The notes beneath the pieces were generated by a model. It was not told the DNA's origin and made no database searches. It saw only the letters and a list, made by a program, of their open reading frames with translations. A stretch of DNA of 64,000 nucleotides, taken from contig QANZ01056315.1 of assembly GCA_003254925.1 (NCBI GenBank), positions 18,171 through 82,170 of the forward strand, read 5' to 3'. Source of the stretch: Chamaecrista fasciculata (taxonomy: Eukaryota > Streptophyta > Magnoliopsida > Fabales > Fabaceae). The position numbers and the translations under genes are program-made. Positions 45,528-56,412 of this stretch are shown piece after piece (position 1 is the first letter of the stretch; each line of letters opens with the position of its first letter).

Positions 45528-46150
45528 CGATTTGAGACTAGTCCACCGCTGACCCACTGTAAATTTCCTTTGGCAACAATCGGTACACCGTTCCTCATAA
45601 TCGGTGCGCTATTCATGAAGTTTTTGATGAACAAACATAAGAGGCCCTGAATTTCAGTACACCAACTCCTCAATCGGTCCACCGCTAACCCACTGTAAAT
45701 TTACTATGGCAACAATCGGTACACCGTTCCACAATATCGGTGCGCTATTCATGAAGTTTTTGATGAATAAACATAAGAGGCCCTGAATTTCGGTGCACCA
45801 ACTACTCAATCGGTCCACCGATAAGGCATCGTAAATTTACTATGGCAACAATCGGTACACCGTTCCACAATATCAGTGCGCTATTCATGAAGTTTTTTAT
45901 CAACAAACATAAGAGGCCCTGAATTTCGGTGCACCAACTCCTCAATCGGTCCACCGCTAACCCACTGTAAATTTACTATGGTAACAATCGGTACACCGTT
46001 CCACAATATCGGTGCGCTATTCATGAAGTTGTTTATCAACAAACATAAGAGGCCTTGAATTTCGGTGCACCAACTCCTCAATCGGTCCACCGATAATGCA
46101 CTGTGATATGAATATAAATGAATTCGGTCCACCGTTCTACAATTTCGGCG
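45528..46150 (+). repeat. 136-bp tandem repeats, right array
   Basis: About 4.5 units, with anchors at 45555, 45691, 45827, 45963 and 46099 (spacing exactly 136). They are homologous to 42676-43076. The array runs directly into a promoter-like stretch, with GCTATATAAGTAATTGG at about 46164, upstream of the third gene. Confidence 0.93.
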
Positions 46151-46429
46151 GACCAAATGTTGGGCTATATAAGTAATTGGCGGCCCATTCCTCCATTATT
46201 TTAACCCTAATCTGGTTTTGAGCCTTCCCCAGCCGCTAGCGCACAATTCTCTCCAAACCCTAACGACAATCTCACTCCAAATTCTTACCCATTTGTGCTC
46301 GTCGGTCGCCACAATTCTCCTTCAACGATGTCTTCTTCAATTGTCTGACGATCCAAAAATGCACAAAACGCAGCGAGGGGGGCTTCTTCTTCAACTGTCT
46401 GACAATCCAAAAATGCACAAAACGCACCG

Positions 46430-47615
46430 ATGGGGGCTTCTTCACGAGGGGGTCCATCGCGACCAACGTCACTAACGACCAGTGAAGCTTTTGCTAGCCG
46501 GCACGTGCTCGAATGCCGGTATGTGGATTTTCCTTTTATTGATGAACACCTTCCAGAATGTTCACTGATTATGAAGACTGCAAAGTTGGACACATTGGTA
46601 GGAAATAAGTCCAAATATTGTCCTCAAGTTGTTAGATGTTTTTATTCGAATATGAAGTTTAGTAGTACAGATAATACCATTACTTCAACTGTTAGGGGTC
46701 AAAATGTTAGTATAGATGAAAACATGTTGGGCGCTTGGTTGAGTTTGCCCTGTACTGGTCTAAAGCTTGATTCGTCATCACTTAGCAAGCTCCATAACTA
46801 TAACAAACAAGCTGTTGAGAAATGATTAATGGAATCTTCTGACTATATTGGGAAGGTCATTGTTTCAAGAATGTCCTTGGATTATAAAATTTTGATGCAT
46901 GTAATTGTTTATTGCATTACCCATAGGTCAGGAATCCACACCACCCCCAATGAACTTGAGAACTATCTCATGTTCTGTTTGTTGGAGGGTATACAGGTCA
47001 ACATACCGTATATGCTAATTCGTAGAGTGGGCAAGTGTTGCCAAAAAGACGGCACACCACTCGCGTATGCCTCTCTGGTCACAATGATTTTGCAGTTCTA
47101 CAGTATTTCCCATTTCCATGTTGAGGATGTCACCCCCAAAGCAGTGGATCAACTATGCATCGCAAGGATGAGACACTATTTGATCAACAATGAATGGACA
47201 TCTAAATTTGGTACGATACCGTTTAATCTTTTACATTTAATCATTTTGTTAGTTAACGATTTATTATTTGCATATGTCAGTATGTGTAGTTCTTGACCGT
47301 TCATAACCTTCTTCTTTCTTCCTTTGTTGACTAGTTCCGGGGGAAATACATGTTGAACAACCACGCGGGGAAGATGCCAACCGTGATGGTGGGAGAGTTC
47401 ACCCGATGGACCAGCCCTCAATCCCGCATATCTTGCAACCTTTTCTTGAAGGGATGGAGAAGCGGCTGGTTGACCAGATGGCAGGGTTGGAACAGAGACT
47501 GCTCCAACGCATGGACGGGATGGACGCCCACATGGAAGACCTGAGATTGCAGGTCAAAGACCTAGATGACCATGTTGAAGCGTACGTCTACGACGCGAGG
47601 CGCCAACAAGATTGA
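46430..47615 (+). pseudogene. Third Harbinger-borne gene: plant transposon-protein-like domain plus coiled coil
   Basis: Two exons, 46430-47210 and 47335-47615 (phase 1 junction), total 353 codons with one in-frame TGA at 46823-46825. Exon 1 resembles the putative plant transposon protein domain: CPQVVRCFYSNMKF, TVRGQNVSIDENMLGAWLSLP, later ILMHVIVYCITHRSGIHTTP and EGIQVNIPYMLIRRV. Exon 2 is a predicted coiled coil (MEKRLVDQMAGLEQRLLQRM, MEDLRLQVKDLDDHV). The leader at 46300-46430 has a roughly 60-bp direct duplication (CAAAAATGCACAAAACGCA). The family is assigned by recall of motif patterns only. Its function is unknown; it may be an accessory protein. CGA to TGA deamination could explain the stop. 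Confidence 0.6.
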
Positions 47616-47619
47616 CCCA

Positions 47620-48226
47620 TTTTAGGATTTTTGTAGAACGAATGACTTAGGGTGTTTGAACTGTCCAGAACAGACTAATGACCATTTCTTTACCATGGTT
47701 TTAGCATGGTTTTCTTTAGCTTTGTCTCTACTTCAATCAATTGACTATTAGAAAAATGTATATGGTAACTTTCATGCATATAAAAAAGGCTATGAATTGT
47801 TCTTGTTGGCTATGTCTCAGCAATATTTGTCTCAGAACTGTCTCAGCAAAAGCCATTTTTTATGCAATTCACTTTGACAATGTCACCCATTTGTGTGGTG
47901 CACCCACACTTGTGAGAGAAGAAGATGGGTCTATAAGACTGAAGGATAGGGCAAAGGATATGATATTTTCATAAGATCAAAAAGTGTGTGTATATATATA
48001 GATTTTCTTTAGCCTTACAAGTTTCACCCAATTAATGCATTTATTTGGAATAGTCTCATTTGTTTGCTACTCATGATGCAAATACAACATCTTCAATTCT
48101 AAAAATAGTATTGACTATAATAAACTTATGTATATAACTCTTGTACACAGACAACAGTCAATTAAGAATTATAAAAACCTGCTTTTGCAAAGTTAATGTG
48201 GACAATTAAACTTGCCTATAATAATC
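47620..48226 (+). other. Harbinger interior with no recognised gene
   Basis: AT-rich sequence downstream of the third gene. A 77-codon frame (47741-47974) shows no family features. I see nothing else. Confidence 0.4.
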
Positions 48227-50315
48227 TGTTGGGAATCTGAGGCGCAAGAGCGCAGCGGAAGAAAAAAGTAAAATTTAAAATTTTTATGCGCCAGGCCCTA
48301 GAATTCCCGAATGGATCCGCTAGTTGAATTTAAAACCTGTTAAGACAGTGGTATACCTCACGAGTTCCAATCAGTTTGGTTGTATGGGGCGTGTCCTAGA
48401 AGTCCACTCGCAGTGTCCTTCCTCCGCCGGTGATCCACACGAGCAGTTTGTCGGGCACCAAGGTGCTAGCCTTCTGTTCTTTTCTCCAAAAGAACCAGGG
48501 ACCAAATCTACAGAGCTTGAATTCAAGAACTCCTTCTTGAATCAAGAACAAGGTGGCGCAAGGAGGAAGAAACCACAACAACCCTTTCTTGTTTTTCTTC
48601 TCTCAAAACCCTAGCTATGGACAACTCATATTTTTCTCTCACTCTTGGAAAAATCGAGTTTCTCTCTCTAGCTATGGAGGTTGGCGATTTTTCTCTCTCT
48701 CTACAAGGAGGAAGACAAAATCACAAATGAGCTTGCTTAGGTGGGCTAGGCGACTTTCCCCTATTTATTTCATAAATAGGGAATTGATAATTATAATTAG
48801 GGAATCCCTAAATTATAGGATTATCAAATTATAAAATTATGAGATTACAATAATATCATAATTTTAGGACTTGAATTTCTAATTAAAATATTGCTTAAAA
48901 TTTCAATTCAAATTCAAATTGCAATCTTGGAGAATCAAATGGAAGATCAAATCTTCCCTTGGGACCCACCAAGAAAGCGCCATGCTGCCTCCTATTATCT
49001 TTGGAATTTTATAAATCAAAAACATTCCTAACTCTTAGGAGATTATAATCTTCCAAAGATTTGGAGTTAAGATATTACCCTAATATCTCTGATTCAAATC
49101 TTTTGATATCTAGATCAAATCTTTTGAATTCAAACTCATGACTTAAATTAATAAAACATTTTTATTAATAAAAATCCTTATGAGGCGCCACCCTCATGCT
49201 AATATTAGAGAATTTTATAAATCAATAATCTCCTAACTTTTAGGAACCTTATCTGATTTATTATTCCCTAATATTATAATTGTAAATAGATTAATCCCTA
49301 TTAACTATTTACCAATTATTATATTTAAACTTGTCCCACAAATTTAAATATATCACAACTGTAGATTATTTAAGACAAGACTCAATGTCCCAGACATTTT
49401 GCTATGTCTTAAATTGTGTCACCAAAGTGACTTACGAATTAACCCTAATTCGTGTCCTTTTAAGCGGTGTCCTGATCCTGCTCATGTGTGACCCAGCAAG
49501 CCTCACGTGAAGTTGGCACCAAGCCATCTCTATGACTTACAAGTCGTGAGCGGACTCTAGCAAGCCATCACGACTACCCAAAACACGTGAGTTATCATTT
49601 TTACCAAAACCGACTTAACCTTATTACCTCCTTGTCATAGACCCTATTGTCACACGATATCTTGGTCATGGATTAGGCACAGGAAAGTCATCCATAATCC
49701 AAACCACAACTTTCTCGATCTTCTTGAGTAAGTCCCATTTCCCAGCGTGGCCACGCATTTCCTGGACAGACTCATCGAGGGCGTCAGTTAGATATCTCTC
49801 ATGTTAATGTGGGACAAAATCCCATCTTGGCCAATCCACATTCCTCAGCACGGCAATCAACCAAACCCGTACCTAGCCCTTATGGCTACCCTACTACAGG
49901 CAACGTTAGACTAGGCCAAAGTCTGACAACTGCAACGCCAGAATAATGATAAACTTCGGTCTAAGGCGTCGTGACAGGCGTACAGGAGAGGCAAGTTGAT
50001 GACTAAACCCATGCAGGACTCTCCGGGTCAGTCCAGCAACTCGTAACCCCTTACGTAATTGCACCATGACTCTCGTAAAGCATCTAGTGCATGTATCTCC
50101 ATACACCGAGGTCATGCTGGTCTTGGTTCATTTCAAGTTCCCACCTGAATGAGCGACCAGGGACAGTTTAGACTAATTATCACATAATTAATCAGGGATT
50201 GTTATCATAGTAAACATGCTAATAATATGATAACCATTAATTTATCTCCATAAATTAATCAATATGTTCAAAACATATTTATAAAATGATTGGCCCTAGG
50301 GCACAATCTCCAATA
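48227..50315 (+). mobile_element. Solo LTR nested in the Harbinger
   Basis: Begins TGTTGGGAATCTGAGGCGCA and ends CTCCAATA, where CCAACA would be canonical. A 5-bp duplication TAATC flanks it (48222-48226, 50316-50320). There is no primer-binding site or interior next to it, so the 2089 bp are a solo LTR left by LTR-LTR recombination. Short frames inside are not genes. Confidence 0.82.
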
Positions 50316-50804
50316 TAATCTAGTTTTTTAAGAGAGACCCGGTTGTCATGGCAGTTGTAAACTTGTTAAACTACGCACAATGGAAATCTTATTTTTCGGT
50401 TCACTCTTTTTGCATTGTGCTTTTGCAAAATTCACAAAATACTAATGACCTATCAGCTTCCTGGTTAGGCTTCCTGATAAATGAAAACAACGGGCTACAA
50501 GCTAGAAACAAGAGACAATGCAAGTACAACATCATTCAAAAAGCAATTACAATCCAGCAGTCAGATTCTCCAAAAAAAAACCCAATACCAAATTACATAC
50601 AACCCCATCCACAATCTTCATAGTTCACCAACAAATGACAATCATAATTACATACACACCCCCTTTTAGAACTCACTAGTTAACACCTAATTAAGGTAAA
50701 TATTGACCTCCAAGTCGGAATTGTACACTCCAAAGATTCAAAAGTACAAGTAAAAATAACGACGACATCAACCCAATCACAAATGTCACAACCATCTTGT
50801 ATCT

Positions 50805-51353
50805 TCATTTGACCTGCATCATTTCGTCCTTAAGCTTCATCCTCTCACTTGCTTCGGTACTCTTTAACTGTTGCACCTCATCGTGAAGCCTTGCAATCGT
50901 TGCTTGTTGGGGGTTCGCAACCGACCTTCCCGTTGCCAGTAAAGCATTTAATTGTTGTTCAAGGGAGTCAATTCAGGCGTGCACCTTCCAGCCAACTTCT
51001 TGCCATCGGCTATCAGTTTCAAGGTCATGCCACGAAAAGAAACCACATTTCTTTGGCTGGAGGAAAATATTGTACATACATCAAAGTTAAGCTTTCTATT
51101 GTCTGGAACTCAAAACAATGTACAAGAAACACAATATATACTACAACTTATAAAACTATAAATTGCATACCGAATAGTGCGGACAAGTGTGAAACCGCCT
51201 TCCGAAACTCCAAGGTTTCCATGACATTCGGAAAACAGCAACTTCACCACATTGACAATATTTTTTCGGGACCTCGTCGGAAGATGAGAGAGCTGCTGAT
51301 GAAGATGTGATGGTGGACATCGTCAGGATTGTTGGCAAAAAGGCAAATGTCAC
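50805..51353 (-). pseudogene. GRF-type zinc-finger and coiled-coil protein, antisense in the Harbinger
   Basis: Two exons on the minus strand: 51353-51171 and 51056-50805, with a phase-0 GT-AG intron (donor GTATGC). Exon 1 gives KKYCQCGEVAVFRMSWKPWS and GRRFHTCPHYS. Exon 2 continues PKKCGFFSWHDLETDSRWQE. Together these supply the CxCG, RRF-CP and CGFF-W pattern of a GRF zinc finger. The rest is a coiled coil (IDSLEQQLNALL, ARLHDEVQQLKS, ASERMKLKDEMM). One in-frame TGA at 50973-50975 separates the two domains. The first Met could be at 51353 or 51320. GRF fingers bind single-stranded nucleic acid in other proteins; its role here is unknown. Confidence 0.72.
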
Positions 51354-51359
51354 AATTTA

Positions 51360-52503
51360 CGGCCTAAGGTCTGCACAACAGTTTCAAGATTGACTACAAG
51401 CATTAGTATTCAAACTCAAATCTTTAACCGATTTACAAACTCAAATCAGTGGGGATATGCATTCATATCATGTATGAGCTCTAATAATGAGGTAAATTTT
51501 CAATGGGGATATACTCATAAATGAAAGTCCATTTGTTGTTCTCACGCAAGCATCCTTGATTATGCATCTGCAGATATGGCAACAATGTTCTATATCTTTA
51601 CAAACTAATGTATCTATTACATTCTTGCGAGTGAATCTTGAATTAGGGAAACAACCATTGAACACGGAAGTGGATAACATTGTTGCCATATCCTCAGATG
51701 CATCATCCTACTAATGTAACCAATGAAACAAAGCTATAACAAACCATTATCAGAACAGACCATCTGTGAATCAAGTTCATCCACCTCCATTTAACTACCT
51801 TAGAGAAAGAGTGCTTACCTAGCGTCAGAAACAAAGCTACTAATGTAACCAATGAAACAAAGCTATAGAACTTACTTCACCTATAGAACCAATCAACCCA
51901 GCCGATGAAACAAAATTGCGAGTGAATCTAGTTAATTATTTACCAAAACCTCCCTACTTCACATACAGAACCAATCAACCCAACCCATTTCTAAACCTAG
52001 AAGACGCGACAGCAGAGGACTTACCTTGCATCGGACCGCAGAGGACTGTTGATCGTCGATGGAAGACAGGCCACCCTCGCTCGGTCGTGCGGAAGAATCC
52101 AGTGCGGCAGAGGGCACAACGTCGACGGGCTATGGAAGACGCGATGCAGAAGGGCAAAATCGATTTGGGTCTCGATGGGTATGGCATGAAATTTAGGGCG
52201 TATTTGCAATTTGAAAATGAAAAGTTTTGCCGAAATTCACATTTCAGCCCCAGGTCACAATGATTATGTACAACATGGTCCCTCATTCTGGTAATAGACC
52301 ATTTTGCCCTTTGTGATTGGTGATTGAATGTATTAGAGTATAGGTAATTATAGGTTTATGTATAGGGGTATAAGTGTAATTGAGTGTGTTTGATTATTAA
52401 AAAATCATGATTATAATTGAATCAGGAAAAAAAACGTAAACGAACATGTTTATTATGATTATAATCAAAACAGATTATAATCAAAATGCAAACGAACTGG
52501 GCC
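51360..52503. other. Right subterminal region of the Harbinger
   Basis: 51720-51960 has a short direct repeat (CTAATGTAACCAATGAAACA at about 51711 and 51840). 52330-52503 is the ATTATAATCA-rich terminal zone shared with the non-autonomous copy at 35598. A 115-codon frame at 51916-52263 has no recognisable features. Confidence 0.45.
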
Positions 52504-54764
52504 TAAGATTTAGAGTGAAACTTTAAATTGGGGTTTTGCAAAATCTTTGGGTTTTCTTGAAAGAAATGAGTTGGATGAGTTATATGGATGATTTTAATAA
52601 GTTCTTTTGCATTGGTTTGAATTTAAAATATGTATTTTGAAACTTGACTCTCGTGGTGAAACTTTAAAGTTACATTTTGGTCCCTATGGATGGTTTTGAT
52701 AGTTGTGAAGGACTAGTGGGACTCTTTTGGAAGGACCAAGGTTTTTGAAACAATATTTTTAAATTTAAAGAGTGGTGATTGAGATATGCAAGTCTTACTT
52801 GAGAAGAGGAAAGTGATAAACTATTGAGTATTGGCTTATGATTTGATTTTTGAACTTGATTGTATATTCTTCAAAAGTGCTTGGATTTCTAACTTTAATA
52901 GATCTCCCAAATAATTACCCAAGTTTTTAGGCGAGACTTTAAACTTAGGATAGGTGGTGATTAGATTAGTAGTAAAAGTGTAGAATAGTAAGAGTGTTAG
53001 GGGGGTTTGGGGCCTAGTCGAGTTAGAAGTGTTGTACAGTCTCATGAGTATATTATTGATTGATTGAATATGTTTGTTATAGATTCTTTGGCACCCGTGG
53101 TAGATCGAAAGCAAAAAGGAGTTGTAACTTATCCGTTAGAACCAGGTGAGTGGTTTTCCTATCCTTGTTCTGACTGGGGATTGCATGGTTGATTGTAAAT
53201 GGAGTTTTCAACTATCATAGACTTATTTTTTTTTAATGACTTTTGTTTAACATTGATGAAAATGGATTATTGAGATTGCGATTTTGATTGTGGATGCGTG
53301 TGCTCCCTGACGGGTTGAGGAGGTATGTATATTATGTGTGTGCTCCTCGTCGGGTTGAGGGGGAATATATATGAATATATATGTTGTGTGCTCCCCGACG
53401 GGTTGAGGAGGTGTATATATTATTATGTGTGTGCTCCTCGTCGGGTTGAGGTGAAATATATATATATATATATATATGAACATATGTTGTGTGCTCCCCG
53501 TTGGGTTGAGGTGGCTATATGGATAAATTGTGTGTGCTCTTCAACGGGTCGAGGTGGATATTGATGATATAATATATGCTCCTCGTGCATGAGTCGAGGC
53601 GGATAAAGTGGTATGATATATAATATACGTTATTTGATATATATGGAATGATGAATTGTGGACACTTGGTTTGTTTGGATATCTTGAGTTAGTGTGACAT
53701 TGAGATGAAAGAATGAAATGTTTTGGGCTTCATTGTAAATATGTTTCAGGTATGTGTTTCTCTTGAATGCTAGTTGTTTAATCAATTGATTGTTCTGGGT
53801 GTACAGATGACTGGATTGTAGTGTGGAATGTTGCATAGCTTTCTTTCTTGTAGGTTTTGTTAACAAAGGAGGAACATGGTTTTTTCTAAAACAATATTGT
53901 TTCTTTATGAATCGTTTTCTCAAAAACGTCTTCTCTTGAAACTTGATTATTTTCACTATAGTTTTTCTTATTTTTGACTTTCCTTTTTAGTATGCTCTTT
54001 GTATTTTTCTTTATTTCCTCTTGTGAACCTCTTACGTTCGTCATTTAACAACTCTTTTTATATAGATAATATTTCATTATAAATTTACACCAATTCTTTT
54101 GTTTATTCATAATCATCTTGTTTTCCTTTTATTTAAGATCAATATTTATGCTAGCTTTTATGGAATTCTCCGTTTAAACCTTTTAGTTCATTTCCTTAAA
54201 CCTCTGAATTTTAATTGTTATGTATGTAGAAATTTGATAATTATGTTTATGGTGGTGGTTGATAAATCATTTCCTTAGGTGGTGTTGCCCTACACCACTG
54301 CAAGGATGAGTTAGTCACTCACAGAGCTTGCGACTCACCCCCCCACTCCTATGTTTTTTAGACTCCAGTGTTGGTCAAGCTTCCACGTAGGCCCCGAGAA
54401 GGAGCTAGTTCTTCCATGTTTTCCCTTCAGTATGGGTATTTATATTTTGAGTGGTGTATCACCCTTAAATTGTAATCTAGGCTCGTCATCTCCACTGGCA
54501 CTTGGGAGAAGATTCTGGGGTAGATTATGCTTATGTAATGTAATTGTCATTTGAAACTTAATGTGGAATTATGTTTGTATGTGTAATTGAATCATGGTAA
54601 TTGTTATGATTGTGTTGACAATTGTGGTAATACCCTTCACTATAATAGGAATGTATAAGCGAATTGTTGAATTATGATGTATGTGTAACTTAGACGGATT
54701 AGGCTTACGGCATAGAGTGGGTCTGTGTCGTGCCGGTCACGATTCCTGGGTGGGGGTCGTGACA
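52504..54764 (+). mobile_element. LTR-like sequence, right part
   Basis: Continues 39505 after the Harbinger. It contains a minisatellite (53296-53610), a long AT-rich stretch and ends GGGGGTCGTGACA, similar to Gypsy-type LTR ends. No gag-pol coding sequence was found on either strand. Confidence 0.5.
53296..53610 (+). repeat. Minisatellite of TGTGCTCC-CGACGGGTTGAGG units
   Basis: Seven diverging units, each a conserved 22-bp core (GTGCTCCCCGACGGGTTGAG) followed by a variable AT-rich spacer of 18-40 bp. Cores start near 53298, 53338, 53387, 53429, 53488, 53533 and 53577. Short frames on both strands come from this array. Confidence 0.85.
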
Positions 54765-54898
54765 TGAACATTCAATACTCTCTTCTCTGTTCTCTTCAAT
54801 CTTTAGCTTAGTGCTATCAGTCTTAGGGACTATTCTCTTTGTGATAAAACTATAAATCCTTTTCTACTCATTCTATGTATTTCCTAGAAGGCTATTCT

Positions 54899-55040
54899 CT
54901 TGGTTTGGAACGGTTTTGACATTTTTTTCAACCAAACCAAATGGGTTGGATGATAACTAAAGTCATCCAATCAATTCAGTCATTTTGAGCCAACCGAACC
55001 AATCCAAATAGACTTCAATAGGTTTGGATTAGAATGGTTA
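54899..55040. mobile_element. hAT fragment preserving the empty Mutator target site
   Basis: GGTTTGGAACGGTTTTGACA...CCAACCGAACCAATCCAAA matches both sides of the Mutator-like insertion at 4401-6501. Here a single T-rich target (ATTTTTTTCAACC) stands in place of the 2.1-kb insert. Its own ends are missing. Confidence 0.85.
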
Positions 55041-55533
55041 ATCAGTTTTCTATATATTTATTAAGTTAAAAATCTAAAAAAATACAAAATATATAAAAAT
55101 CTAGAAAATATCAGAAAAGATTAGAAACTGTGAATTGTGATGAAGGATGGAGCTTGAACGATTTTCTTCTACCTTAACATCTCTTTTGTAGGTTCTGAGT
55201 AGCACACAGCATGTCAGTACCTTCTGCAATGTAGTCTTGAGTTCTTCAGAATGAATCAGAGTGTTGATAATCAGAGTAGATAGTTTGTCCACTTTTTGTA
55301 CTTGTCTCCTGCATCACACAGACAGTAAAGGAGCGTTTCCTTGAAAGGAAACTAGCGCAGTACAAGTTCTTTTCCAGAAATAGAAAAAGCCCAGATTTTA
55401 AGGAAAATTGTTTGCAAAAGTCAAGAAGTGAACTAATCACTTTTAGAGAGTTGACTTATCAGATTTTGGGATTGATTAATAGCATTTGTCATTATCAAAA
55501 ACATAATCTTTTTTTTTTAACTAAAACAACCTT

Positions 55534-56374
55534 TCATTCAACAAAACCAGAGAAATACAGCCACCAATCGAAAAAAGAAAAACACAGAACAAACCTATAA
55601 AAATCAGCAGAAAGAATGACAGATAGAGAGTATGGGGGCTCAACAACCCAATCCAATGGACACATACCTCTTAAACTAGCTTTGGAAAGCCAATCAGCTG
55701 CCTTTGTTACAATCCCTATTAATAAAATTGAGGGAAAAAGAACTAACAGCACCCAAAAAATTACGAATGTCTTCAAAGATAACACCACACCTCCAGTCAC
55801 CAGTATCAATATTCAGTACAACATCCACCAGTACTTTGCAATCTGATTCCACTATAACTTGATCCCACCCATAAAGGTCAACCAAGCAAAAAGCCTTCCT
55901 CAAGGCAAGGGCTTCAAACATCAAACCAGAGGCAGAAGAAGCATGCACTCTACAACAAAGGCCATGAATAACACTACCATCATGGCTTCTACAAACAACA
56001 CCAATACTAGCCAAACCATTATTCTTTGAATAAGCACCATCTACATTTATTTTTTCAAACCCTTGAGGAGGACAGACCCAACTCGAAGGAAGATCACCAG
56101 CAGTGATTCTATTGCCCAAAACAGAACCCAAACAACCACCAAAATTCGCACTCCAAAATTCATTTATACCATAGCGAATTTTAGCCAAAACATCAACTAA
56201 ATCAACATTAATATGATAAAAAATCGCAACATTTCTGCACTTCCAAATATTCCAGCAAATAAAACCAAAACAACACTTTGCAAAATCATCAATGCCATCC
56301 ATCAAAACTAGAAAATCTTCACACCAGTTTTTGAAACTCGTGACTTTAAGCATATCAATTCTGATGGCCAGCAA
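55534..56374 (-). pseudogene. LINE RNase H domain, one frameshift
   Basis: The 226-codon frame (56374-55694) carries FEKINVDGAYSKNNGLASIG, LMFEALALRKAFCLVDLYGW and VIVESDCKVLVDVV, the plant LINE RNase H pattern. Near 55700 it shifts into ADWLSKASLRGMCPLDWVVE. That tail resembles the fragment at 19925-20512. Confidence 0.85.
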
Positions 56375-56412
56375 ACTCCCAAACCAGATCTTTTGAGCAA
56401 CATCACAGGTAA

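Larger units (their letters stand above)
39506..52503 (+). mobile_element. 12,998-bp multi-gene PIF/Harbinger element
   Basis: Termini GGGTCAGTTCGTTTGCG and CGCAAACGAACTGACCC-like (TGCAAACGAACTGGGCC) are inverted repeats. The target duplication is TAA (39503-39505, 52504-52506), diagnostic of PIF/Harbinger. It carries a SANT/Myb-like gene (41121-42171), a DDE transposase (44081-45277), a third gene (46430-47615) and a minus-strand GRF-zinc-finger gene (50805-51353). It also holds 136-bp tandem arrays, a 50-bp array and a nested solo LTR. Without the solo LTR it would be about 10.9 kb, large for the superfamily, where two genes are usual. Non-coding spans (39510-41100, 47620-48226, 51360-52500) show ATTATAATCA-rich subterminal sequence and no recognisable genes. 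Confidence 0.9.

Noticed and set aside
47741..47974. 77-codon frame after the third Harbinger gene
   Set aside because: No domain, no splice partner, and composition like untranslated sequence.
51916..52263. 115-codon frame in the right Harbinger arm
   Set aside because: No recognisable domain and no conservation signal; overlaps a frame of similar length on the other strand.
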